Positions 41,240-50,100 of a stretch of DNA of 64,000 nucleotides are shown here, one piece after another. A model generated the notes under the pieces. That model did no database searches, was not told the origin of the DNA, and saw nothing but the letters and a program-made list of their open reading frames with translations. A program made the translations under genes and the position numbers. Where the stretch lies: assembly GCF_010111755.1 (NCBI RefSeq), contig NC_088959.1, positions 806,001 to 870,000 on the forward strand, given 5' to 3'. The stretch is from Nakaseomyces glabratus. Taxonomy: Eukaryota; Ascomycota; Saccharomycetes; Saccharomycetales; Saccharomycetaceae. Positions within the stretch are counted from its first letter, which is position 1. Each line of letters opens with the position of its first letter.

Positions 41240-41310
41240 GTAGCGAGTTATTCCGGGTGCGCTACTTTCATAGCAAGAGACTAGCTCTGACTTCTTCGCT
41301 AGTCTCTTGC
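41240..41310. repeat. two adjacent hairpin-forming inverted repeats
   Basis: GTAGCG (41240-41245) pairs with CGCTAC (41260-41265) around a 14-nt loop. Eight bases later GCAAGAGACTAGC (41273-41285) pairs perfectly over 13 bp with GCTAGTCTCTTGC (41298-41310) around a 12-nt loop. The second would be a very stable stem in RNA or a cruciform in DNA. No coding frame explains it. Confidence 0.85.
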
Positions 41311-41789
41311 CGCGGGCTGCGCAATTATCTACTTCATTTCATATGAGTAGTGCCACTCGCGAGTTATATTGCGTTAAACAAATTGTAAGAAAACCCCGTG
41401 CAAATATACTGAGAGGGGAGAGCAGCCACACCATTCCCTTTTGGTCCCACTACCTCCTTTTGATAGGTGCACCCTCTCCTTTTCCCTCCCCCTCCACAGA
41501 ATGCAACGAAGGGGATGAAGACAAATGATAAATATTAGACAAGTAATTAACACGTTGGTGCTTCATCTAGTTTTTCCGTTGAGAGGAAGGAAAAGCACTC
41601 TACAGCAGAAGCGGAACATCCCCCCTCTCCACCGGAAATTGAAGCTCAGCTCACAAAAAACATACGTACAGAGTGCAACCTGCAGCCCGGTCGCAGTCGG
41701 GTCGAGAGAGACGCACAAAACCGGCGTAGGGAAGGGCTGCCTTTAGTGCGCACAGTCATTCGCCAGTCTCAGTTTATCCAGAACAGTAG

Positions 41790-41837
41790 TCCTCCGGGCA
41801 GTTCTTCGTTGTGACACTTTCTGTTGAGACCGGAGGA
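41790..41837. repeat. 8-bp inverted repeat with 32-nt loop
   Basis: TCCTCCGG (41790-41797) is the exact reverse complement of CCGGAGGA (41830-41837). Together with the hairpins at 41240-41310 this gives a run of GC-rich stems within about 600 bp of the gene desert. Confidence 0.75.
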
Positions 41838-42026
41838 AGTTCCCTATTTTGACACTCGCCGCAGCAATTCTCGTACCACTTTTCCCACCCGCAAGTAAAA
41901 CAGTACCAATACAATTAAGCCGGGATGGTACGAAAGTTCCCACAAAGGACAAAACAGCTATCAAACAAGCCTTGAGAAATTATCAGTCAAGAAAAAATTG
42001 GATATGTGTCCACATCCGGGATGGAA

Positions 42027-42034
42027 TATATAAA
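42027..42034 (+). promoter_or_regulatory. orphan TATA box in the gene desert
   Basis: An exact TATATAAA is followed by a pyrimidine-rich stretch (CTTTCTCTTGTTTCTTGC near 42064) of the kind seen at yeast transcription start sites. The next ATGs start a 34-codon frame (42170-42274) and then a 119-codon frame (42284-42643). It looks like a working plus-strand promoter with no recognised gene. Confidence 0.4.
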
Positions 42035-42283
42035 GGACCCATTCTAATCAAATTACTTGATCTTTCTCTTGTTTCTTGCTCTTGCCCGAAGAGGACCATC
42101 GAACAAGAGTTGTCTTATGACTCCCACTTTCGGTCACTTTTTAGTGGAAAACTCGGTTGAAGAGGAAACATGAGTACCATTTATGAAGCTGGTAGTTTTC
42201 TCTTTCCGGGTTTCCCGCAAAAAAAATTAGTACTGAAGAACTCAAGTTTCGGAAGAAAAATCATCTGTTTATAATAAACTTCA

Positions 42284-42643
42284 ATGGACTCTACTTTATG
42301 CGACTCGAATACCAATAAGCAGTGGAAATTATTTCTTACCAATGGAGTGTCTAAGAAAAATTATACTTTACTTTTATGTGCGGGTATTTTTTTGACGTAC
42401 ACAGTCAAGAAAAAATACCCTTTTGAAAACGTTGGATTTTTGAAATTTTACTATGGCATGGGGCTGTTTTTTAATCCTTCTAACTTGATATTAACCTTTT
42501 TTTCTTTCAGAGCAGTCTTCATTTGGTCGTGGCCTTTTTTTTTTTATTGGATGACTCCGCCCTTTGATAGTTTTTTCTCTTCCCTGTCGATGTTTCTATC
42601 TACTTTGTTTTCTTTGCGGTCTACTATTCTTACTGGGCAATAG
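42284..42643 (+). CDS. doubtful small hydrophobic open frame
   Basis: An ATG-started frame of 119 codons with several hydrophobic, Phe-rich segments that could span a membrane (YTLLLCAGIFLTYTV; LILTFFSFRAVFIWSWPFFFYW). It lies 250 bp after an orphan TATA box. I recognise no family. Phe codons are mostly TTT within T-rich DNA, so chance translation of T-tracts is a strong alternative. Treat as unproven; it could be a young gene, a decayed gene or noncoding. Confidence 0.2.
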   Translation: MDSTLCDSNTNKQWKLFLTNGVSKKNYTLLLCAGIFLTYTVKKKYPFENVGFLKFYYGMGLFFNPSNLILTFFSFRAVFIWSWPFFFYWMTPPFDSFFSSLSMFLSTLFSLRSTILTGQ

Positions 42644-43481
42644 AGCGTATCGTTCCGTTTACTTGGTCGTGACTTTCCTTTATACCCTTGGAGGAAAGGT
42701 TTGGGACGAATGGTGATATACTCGGATGGAATGGAAGTACAAAGAAAGCTTAAACCTGGAAATGATCTCTCTATGGGGATTTTGAAAAGCGTGGAAATTT
42801 GAAGGGTGGGTCTTTTGATATGGAAAAAGGGTTGACTGTTAGAAAGGAATTAAAAAGTATATGTCACTGTCCGAGGGAAGGCTCCAGTATCATAAAAATT
42901 TTCAATATCTATCCTTTTGTTCTAATTGTGGTTTTTCTTTCGTCCAGTAGCAAAGCAAAATACAGTTAGCATGATTGGCATAGGTGTTTATCCTATCGTT
43001 TTTACACATGAAGGTAAAGTCTTCAACGAGTTTTTTTTAGCCTATTCGTTGGTATGAATTGATTTATTAGTTGGGAAAGGGAAACATGACTGGCAAGAGT
43101 ACTCAAGTTTGTCAATGAACATGGGGTCAAAAGACCCTCAGGAGGTTTGATTTTCCTTTTGCTCTCTTGAAAGTCTCAGTACAAATTTTGTTATAGAAAT
43201 TATTTTATAGACGTTTACGAACTTCCCTTTTTTTTTCTATATTCATGTTGTGTAATAATATTCCATAATAAATTGCATTTTTTCTTTTTACCACTTTTAA
43301 TTTTATGTTCCAACTCCTTGTATATTATTTTGGCAGTCCGTTCTAGTAAAGATTTGCAAAACAATTGAGCACGGCAAAATTTTCAGTGTGTTGGGATGGT
43401 AAAGACATTATGACTTGAAAGACCGTCCTGTACACAACTGACAAGACGACTCTTATGGTAAATCACACCATTTTGGTATTA

Positions 43482-43550
43482 TTCTCTTTCTCTCTTTCTC
43501 TCTCTCTCTTTCTCTCTCTCTCTTTCTCTCTTTCTCTCTTTCTCTCTCTC
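43482..43550. repeat. 69-nt pure CT (polypyrimidine) microsatellite
   Basis: Every base from 43482 to 43550 is C or T, arranged as CTCT and CTTT units. A smaller related tract occurs after tRNA-Ser at about 43935-43951. Mirror-like polypyrimidine runs can form triplex (H-) DNA. On the minus strand it reads as an Arg-Glu repeat in an open frame, which I regard as an artefact. Confidence 0.9.
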
Positions 43551-43779
43551 GTATTGTCCAATAGTAAAGCATACTTTTGTACCTAGCCAACGATATGTCA
43601 TTGCATTTGTCTGACAACCCAAGGATGGTCCCACACTGCTGGACGTCGTTTTGCAAATATCACACCACCTGTCAAGTAACAGCGTAAGATAGTAAGTTCG
43701 TGTATTGTTACTCAGGTGAAATTTTTTGACATTAAATATAACTAGCCGGTTTTCAGCTAACCCTCTCATCTAATGTTCT

Positions 43780-43861
43780 GGCAACTTGGCCGAGTGGTTA
43801 AGGCGAAAGATTAGAAATCTTTTGGGCTCTGCCCGCGCAGGTTCGAATCCTGCAGTTGTCG
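43780..43861 (+). tRNA. tRNA-Ser(AGA)
   Basis: An 82-nt class II tRNA gene. GGCAACT pairs with AGTTGTC with discriminator G; anticodon arm AAGATTAGAAATCTT gives anticodon AGA; the long variable arm is TGGGCTCTGCCCG; the B box is GGTTCGAATCC. A T11 run at 43866-43876 is the Pol III terminator. It is almost identical to the S. cerevisiae gene. Confidence 0.98.
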
Positions 43862-44157
43862 TTACTTTTTTTTTTTAAATTATTTCTTTTTGCACTACGT
43901 ACATCCCCATTAACGACGTGGTCCGTTCTGACTGTCTCTCTTTCTCTCTCTCAGTGTTGTGGGCCCCCATCAATTATAGCGAGAAGCACCTATGCCAAAT
44001 ACATTTTGGTTAGGACTTATTAACTGCAATTGGTATGAGTGGTACTTCGATATCTGTGGACCGTTGACATAATAGTATTTGAATACTTGCAAACTAAGTC
44101 TTTTCCTTCTTTTACTTGAATTAAACAAATCGATCAATAGCTTCTGAAAGTGTAACA
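43862..44157. promoter_or_regulatory. tRNA-Ser to YIP1 spacer
   Basis: This spacer holds the tRNA terminator, a short CT-rich tract near 43935-43951 and the YIP1 promoter, whose 3' part is AT-rich. No further gene is seen. Confidence 0.5.
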
Positions 44158-44901
44158 ATGAGTTACTTCCAAGGAAATGATATGAATACCTCTTCAGGTT
44201 TCTACCAGCCATCCAGTCAATTCAATTTCCCTCAGGGTTCTATGTCTTTCCAATCTGGTGGCAATAACAGCGGTGATTCCAATGCTATGGGTGTAGCACC
44301 TGACCCGCTTCCTGCTGGGTTGTTTAATGCACTTTCCACAAAGGGTTATCCACACGAGCCTCCACTATTGGAAGAGATAGGTATTAACTTTGATCACATC
44401 TTCAAGAAGACAATGTACGTCTTGAGACCTACCATGTCTAGCGCCATGCTGTCACATGAGATTCTAAATGATTCAGACTTGGCAGGCCCAGTTATATTCT
44501 TCATGCTATTTGGTCTATTTTTACTGATGGCTGGTAAGGTCCACTTCGGTTACATCTACGGGGTAGCTTTGTTCGGTACAATCTCTTTACACACACTATC
44601 AAAACAAATGGCCACATCCAGCTCACAACAACAACAGCCTTCCTCACTACATTTCTTCAACACAGCTTCCATCCTGGGCTACTGTTTCTTACCACTGTGT
44701 TTCCTATCTTTCATCGGTGTATTCCACTCCCTGGATAACAGAATAGGGCATCTAACCGGTGCTTTGTTCGTGATATGGAGTACCTGGTCCTCTTCTGGTT
44801 TCCTAAATAACCTGCTACAACTACAAAACGCAAGAACTTTGATAGCATACCCACTACTGATTTTCTACAGCGTCTTCGCATTAATGGCTATCTTCGTTTG
44901 A
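44158..44901 (+). CDS. YIP1: Golgi membrane protein Yip1
   Basis: Yip1 is a multispanning membrane protein of ER-derived vesicles and Golgi that binds Rab GTPases (Ypt1, Ypt31) and is needed for COPII vesicle formation. The 247-residue protein (yeast 248) has a Gln/Ser/Asn-rich cytosolic N-terminus, the conserved PPLLEEIGINFDHIFKKTMYVLRP motif (residues about 66-90), then five hydrophobic segments ending at the C-terminus (SVFALMAIFV). The family DLAGPVIFFMLFGLFLL and GKVHFGYIYG blocks are present. Codon use is biased to preferred codons. It is the YGR172C orthologue and opens the fourth syntenic block with MSM1 behind it on the same strand. Confidence 0.97.
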   Translation: MSYFQGNDMNTSSGFYQPSSQFNFPQGSMSFQSGGNNSGDSNAMGVAPDPLPAGLFNALSTKGYPHEPPLLEEIGINFDHIFKKTMYVLRPTMSSAMLSHEILNDSDLAGPVIFFMLFGLFLLMAGKVHFGYIYGVALFGTISLHTLSKQMATSSSQQQQPSSLHFFNTASILGYCFLPLCFLSFIGVFHSLDNRIGHLTGALFVIWSTWSSSGFLNNLLQLQNARTLIAYPLLIFYSVFALMAIFV

Positions 44902-45268
44902 TCTGGGTCTGGTGCCCTTTTATGATAAACCCTCTACTATTTACGTCTCGAAAGCGTTAGCAAAGCATTTACATATAGAGAATCAGGTATATAGATAATA
45001 AAAAAATAACGATTACTCACTAGAATTCTTTTAACTATATCGTACATACTTGATTCATATCATTCACAATATTTTTGTTTATGTTGAGTTTCTCAATGTC
45101 ATATCATGTTACTGTAGCCTACACTCAACCAAAACGTAGGTGATTGACACATTCCAAAAACATAAAATTCTCGAAGTCCCTTAATAAAAAAAAGTCAATG
45201 GCATAGAAACATAAATAATAATAACACACGCACACAACCAACACAATATAACCCAATTCTAGTATCCA
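44902..45268. promoter_or_regulatory. YIP1-MSM1 spacer
   Basis: A 367-bp AT-rich spacer with the YIP1 3' end and the MSM1 promoter. An exact match to the yeast ARS core in reverse orientation (AAAACATAAAA, 45157-45167) is present but isolated, so I give it little weight. Confidence 0.4.
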
Positions 45269-47023
45269 ATGAATGGATCAATACTTAGGACCAGCCGGTC
45301 TCTCAGGCCTTGGTTACTCCCCATCAACACGAGGCTAGCACATACAACTGCAGTACAGAGCCATGTCACCACGCCCATATTCTACCCTAACGCTAAACCA
45401 CACCTGGGCCACCTGTACTCGAGCTTACTTTGTGATATCTACCACAGATGGCAGGTGCTTAATGGCGACTCTGCTGCCTTGTTCACAACCGGCACAGATG
45501 AGCATGGCCTAAAGATTCAGTTGGCTGCAGAGAAGAACAATTGCGAAAGTCCCAAAGCGTTCGTTGACAAATTGTACCCTGAATTTGTCGAACTAGATAA
45601 GACCTATGATATCTCTTACACCAGGTTCATAAGGACAACTGATCCAGATCACATCGAAAATGTTAAACTACTGTGGAATTTATGCCTAGAGAACGGATAT
45701 ATCTACAAAGGCAAACATGAAGGCTGGTATTCAATATCAGATGAGACGTTTTACCCATCATCTAAAGTTATAAAGGATCCCAACAACCCAAATAAATACA
45801 TTAATACAGAGTCACTTAACGAAGTCATCCATCAAAGCGAAGAGAACTACTACTTTAAGTTGTCAAGTTTCAAGGAAAAGCTTATTAACCACATAACTGA
45901 GTTTCCAGATTTTGTGCACCCACCTTCTAAGAGAGACCAAATTCTAAGAGACTTAAAGAATGACCCAAACATTACTAAAGATATTTCAATATCAAGACCT
46001 GCGACAAGGTTACAGTGGGGGATTGAGGTACCCAACGACCCATCACAGAAGGTTTACGTGTGGTTTGACGCCTTATGTAATTATATCTCTTCGATTGGAG
46101 GTATTGAGGCAGTGAAACAAAATAAAAGAGCTCTCAGTAACCACATATTGGGAAATTCAGATATAACAGTTTACCAACCTACTAATGTTTGGAAAGATAC
46201 TGTACATGTTATTGGTAAAGATATCGAGAAATTTCACATAATCTTCTGGCCGAGTTTTCTCTTAGCTGCAAACTTACCCTTACCAAAACAAATAGTCGTT
46301 CATTCTCATTGGCTGTGTAATGGTTTCAAGATGTCCAAGAGTCTTGGTAACGTTGTTGAACCAATGAAAATATCTTCTCATTATGGAACTGATATGGTGA
46401 GATGGTTTTTGATGGAAAACTCAAAAGTAGAAGAAGATGGTGATTTTCAAGAAGAGAAATTGTTTGCAACAACCGAGCTATTTGTTTCAAAATGGGGCAA
46501 CTTAATCAATAGATGTTGTGGAGCAAAATTTAATATTGAAAGATCAGTGCATAAATATGCAAGGAACTCCGAAGAAGTTTTGGCTGATTTTGAAAAAATA
46601 TACATAGATAATGACATGATAATACAAGCCAGATCGTTGATTCAAGATGTCGACCAACTAATACTAAATGCTGGAAAATACTACGAAAAATTTCAATACA
46701 ATCTTCTAATAAAAGACATATGGAAAATCATCAACAGTACCAATTCATTATTTCAGTATGCCGAGCCATGGAAAAAACTTGGAGAACAACAGGATATTAT
46801 AATATTTTTGTGTGCTGATATATCAAGAGTATTGGCAATTTTAACCCAGCCAATAATTCCGCAGCTGTCTCACAAATTACTGGATCACTTAAAAGTTGAC
46901 CAAGAAAGGCGAACAATTGACTATGCTAATATTGGTCATGACCAATCTTATGCTGTAGAGGCCAATATAAAAAATCGCCCAGTTCCCATTGCTAGAGTTC
47001 TAGGCTTAATAGGTATCGAGTAA
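45269..47023 (+). CDS. MSM1: mitochondrial methionyl-tRNA synthetase
   Basis: Msm1 charges mitochondrial tRNA-Met in the matrix. The 584-residue protein is the usual length (yeast 575). The N-terminus (MNGSILRTSRSLRPWLLPINTRLAH) is basic, Ser/Arg-rich and lacks acidic residues, fitting a mitochondrial targeting peptide. Class I synthetase signatures follow: HIGH-type HLGH at 45-48 within TTPIFYPNAKPHLGHLYSS, TTGTDEHGLKIQ, VYVWFDALCNYIS and KMSKS at 354-358. The anticodon-binding helical domain forms the C-terminal part. It lies between YIP1 and PSD2 (YGR171C), convergent with PSD2. Confidence 0.97.
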   Translation: MNGSILRTSRSLRPWLLPINTRLAHTTAVQSHVTTPIFYPNAKPHLGHLYSSLLCDIYHRWQVLNGDSAALFTTGTDEHGLKIQLAAEKNNCESPKAFVDKLYPEFVELDKTYDISYTRFIRTTDPDHIENVKLLWNLCLENGYIYKGKHEGWYSISDETFYPSSKVIKDPNNPNKYINTESLNEVIHQSEENYYFKLSSFKEKLINHITEFPDFVHPPSKRDQILRDLKNDPNITKDISISRPATRLQWGIEVPNDPSQKVYVWFDALCNYISSIGGIEAVKQNKRALSNHILGNSDITVYQPTNVWKDTVHVIGKDIEKFHIIFWPSFLLAANLPLPKQIVVHSHWLCNGFKMSKSLGNVVEPMKISSHYGTDMVRWFLMENSKVEEDGDFQEEKLFATTELFVSKWGNLINRCCGAKFNIERSVHKYARNSEEVLADFEKIYIDNDMIIQARSLIQDVDQLILNAGKYYEKFQYNLLIKDIWKIINSTNSLFQYAEPWKKLGEQQDIIIFLCADISRVLAILTQPIIPQLSHKLLDHLKVDQERRTIDYANIGHDQSYAVEANIKNRPVPIARVLGLIGIE

Positions 47024-47187
47024 ATGCCACCCCTGCATTATATCGCCGTAAAATCTTGTAAATAAAATTGCATCGCCTTTGACAAGACCCTGTTTGACAT
47101 ACGTATGATATCTATTGATAAAGGTATGACCAATCGAATATAATCATTATTTTTATATATATATGCATATTAATTATTAAATATCTA

Positions 47188-50100
47188 TCAAGTGTCGGTT
47201 CCCCATAAATTACCTTCTCTGATATCTTTCTCGAGAAGCTGCATCTGCCAGGGAATATTGCCAGCATTTTCAGCTTTATGTTCGGCTACTGATATACTTC
47301 TCTTAATTTTTTCTATTTGCTTTTCATCCGTGGGTTTCACTTTTCTTCTTTTTATTTCTTTAATATTAGGAGTATGTCCAATGCTCATCCCAACTTTAAC
47401 CAAAGTTTCTATGCCCTCTAAAGAGTTGCTAACTAGATCAGAATCAAATATTAACTTCTTCGATTGCATAACCAATATTACTGTCGAGCCTCCAAACTTG
47501 AAATAGCCCATTTCGTCACCTCGTCTCTTAAAATCACCTTCTTGACACGTTAAAATTATTGACCCGACCATCATAGCACCGACTGCAATATATAATAAAG
47601 GACCAAACTCCTTAGTTTCTATTGGTACAATAACTCTTACATTTTCACCAAAGACGTCTAATTCACTTCTGACAGCCATTGGATTAACTGTGTAATATTC
47701 TCCTTTAATAAATATAGGCTTTCCAACCACACCATCTACAGGACAATGTATCCTATGATAGTCTTGCGGTGCCAATCTAAAAATTGCTATGCTGCATGAA
47801 GAATCGTTAAAGATTTCTGGACGATAACCACCTGTTAATCTATTCAAGCTGAACTTACTTCCTTTGATCCAGATTTCTTTAGATTTTTGAATAGTAGAAT
47901 AAACAGTACATCTAGAATCTGCTGCCGAAACCATCACCTCAGAAGTATCACCTTCAGGTGGCCTACTCCCTGGTTTTAGCTTCCGGTAAAAAAATTCATT
48001 AAAGGTACGATATTCTGTAGGTTCACACTGACTCATATCCAAGTCATGAAATTTAATGAAGGAGTCAATTTGTTTAGCGGATAAGGGATTATCAAATTTT
48101 TTGCCTTGTCTCACGGATAGCGTTTTCAATAGCGTTTTAAACTTTTTTGATTCTTTACCTTTCCCATTATATATTATTCTCATACCCACCTTTACATGTG
48201 CACTTATCTTTTCTTCCAAAACAATACCAGTATCTCTGTCCTGTACTAAAATATTGGCATTATTTGACCCAACTGCATACTTACCATAAGTTAGCTTAAT
48301 CAATAACTTACTGAACCACCTTTTGGAAGCAAATTGAGATGAAACATATGATGGCTTTAGAACTTTTCCACATTTTTTGAAACTACAAAGAGCAAAATGG
48401 GTTATCAAATCATTTTCCAGTATTAATTTTGAATTCATATCATTATTAGAAGGGCGAAATGATCTAAAACAGGATGGACACTTCCAGATATTTTTAAAAT
48501 CTCCTGATTTTGTCCATTGTTGAAGCCCATTCACTAGTTCATCCTGTGTTAATGTTTCTCCACTCCAGGGCAATTTTTTGTAATAAGAAAAAAACTCCAA
48601 GACATCAAACTCGGAAAAAGAGCCTAATCTTTGCAAAAATAACAGGGTTTGAACGAGGTCAAAAGTCTCTCTATCTGTAGAAAGAGATACAGCCCTTTTC
48701 CAGAAATAACTCTTCAAATGCGAATAGGGTACATATCTAATTCCTAATCTTAAAACTGGAGAATCAAAATTTTCAGAATCTCGTAATGTCAATTTTAGAG
48801 GAATTTCAATAACCTTCCAATCATGATCTGGAGTTTGTTTCTGCATTACTTCTTGCAGTGTTAATTCATACTTAGCTATCATATCATTATATGAAAAAGA
48901 ATCTTTGTCCATAACACTTAGATGTATATCGTAATGCTTTTCGTTTGGATAAATTTCGAAAGCAGCGCGTTCATCAAACACAGGGTTTAACGTGTGCTTT
49001 CTCCACGAAGTTTTAAACACTCTCCGACCAAATGTCATAATAATAAATGGATCCATTGCGTAGTATGTTTTAGATATCTTATTCTTTAATTCTGGCAAAC
49101 CTTCTATGGACTCAAAATGCACAAACATTACACCAAGTGCATGTTCTCTCTTTGAGAGCTGAAATTTTCTACTTAGCAGTGTCTCATAATAGTTAGAGAA
49201 CGAAGAGTAGTTAGCTCTTGTTCTCTTCCTTTTCAGCATTGGAAATAATTTCTTTCTGTTCATTTTCAAAATTGTACTGTTCAGATCTGAACTATTTTCA
49301 GATTCTTCATTTCTATCATCCTTAAAAGAACCAGTAGATCTGATATGTGGACTTCCGCTCTTAATCCTGGATAAACCATCTGTAGGCGTGTCCGGTGAGC
49401 TGTTTCTAGATGCTATGACATCATCCAAGGTCATAACTTCATCACTACTGGGCAGGACAACTTCGTATTCATCTAGAGCTGTCACCATTGTCGGTATAGT
49501 CAAGATACTTGAATTTTCCAAATTTTCAGATATTAATGGCTCATCTGGAAAATAGTCGATATCTTTTAGTTCATCTGAAAATGATTCAACGTCATCTTCA
49601 TAACCGTTTTCTAATTCATCAAATGCATCGTTACTTGGATCACTATCATTTTTGCCAGATGCATCGGGGCTTGTTGAATCATCAGAGTTATTAGAACTTA
49701 GATGCAAAAGACCAAGTGGTTCAATCAATTCATTGGGTATAGCCAATACATCATCTTCAAGTTCATCATCATCATCTTCATCCATGACCACTTGCTCTTC
49801 ATCAAGGTTAATGTTTTCTTCGATAAACTCGTCACACAAGTCTCTAGCATCGGGGTCCTTCATTGATAAAAGATCTTCGTTTTCATCATCCAGATAAGCT
49901 GATGAACTGTAAACATTTCTTAAATCAAGGTTACTTTTCTTATTCTCATGCAGGTATTTGTTCCATTCGTTAAATTCCTGTACAATTGAATGGCTTCTGT
50001 TATTACACTTCAACCGAAATCCCACTTGGATCTCTCCAATGATTTGTTCTTTACCAAAATCATCTGATTTTTGTCTTTTCTTATCATAAAGCGGGAACCA

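Larger units (their letters stand above)
39846..43779. other. gene desert at a synteny breakpoint
   Basis: Nearly 4 kb between two tRNA genes with no protein gene I can support. Up to about 42150 it is of clearly higher GC than most spacers here and contains several inverted repeats, including a perfect 13-bp hairpin (41273-41310), with TATA-like elements at 41129-41134 and 42027-42034. From about 42200 it becomes AT-rich. The longest ATG frame in it is 119 codons (42284-42643). A 69-nt pure pyrimidine tract lies at 43482-43550. The gene order jumps here from the YER159C block to the YGR172C block. Confidence 0.6.

Noticed and set aside
43453..43769. Minus-strand open frames encoding long Arg-Glu repeats
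   Set aside because: They are translations of the CT microsatellite and have no flanking conserved sequence or sensible start.
40000..43780. Telomerase RNA gene (TLC1) in the gene desert
   Set aside because: I looked on both strands for a template resembling the 16-bp C. glabrata telomere repeat and found none. A covariance search would be decisive.
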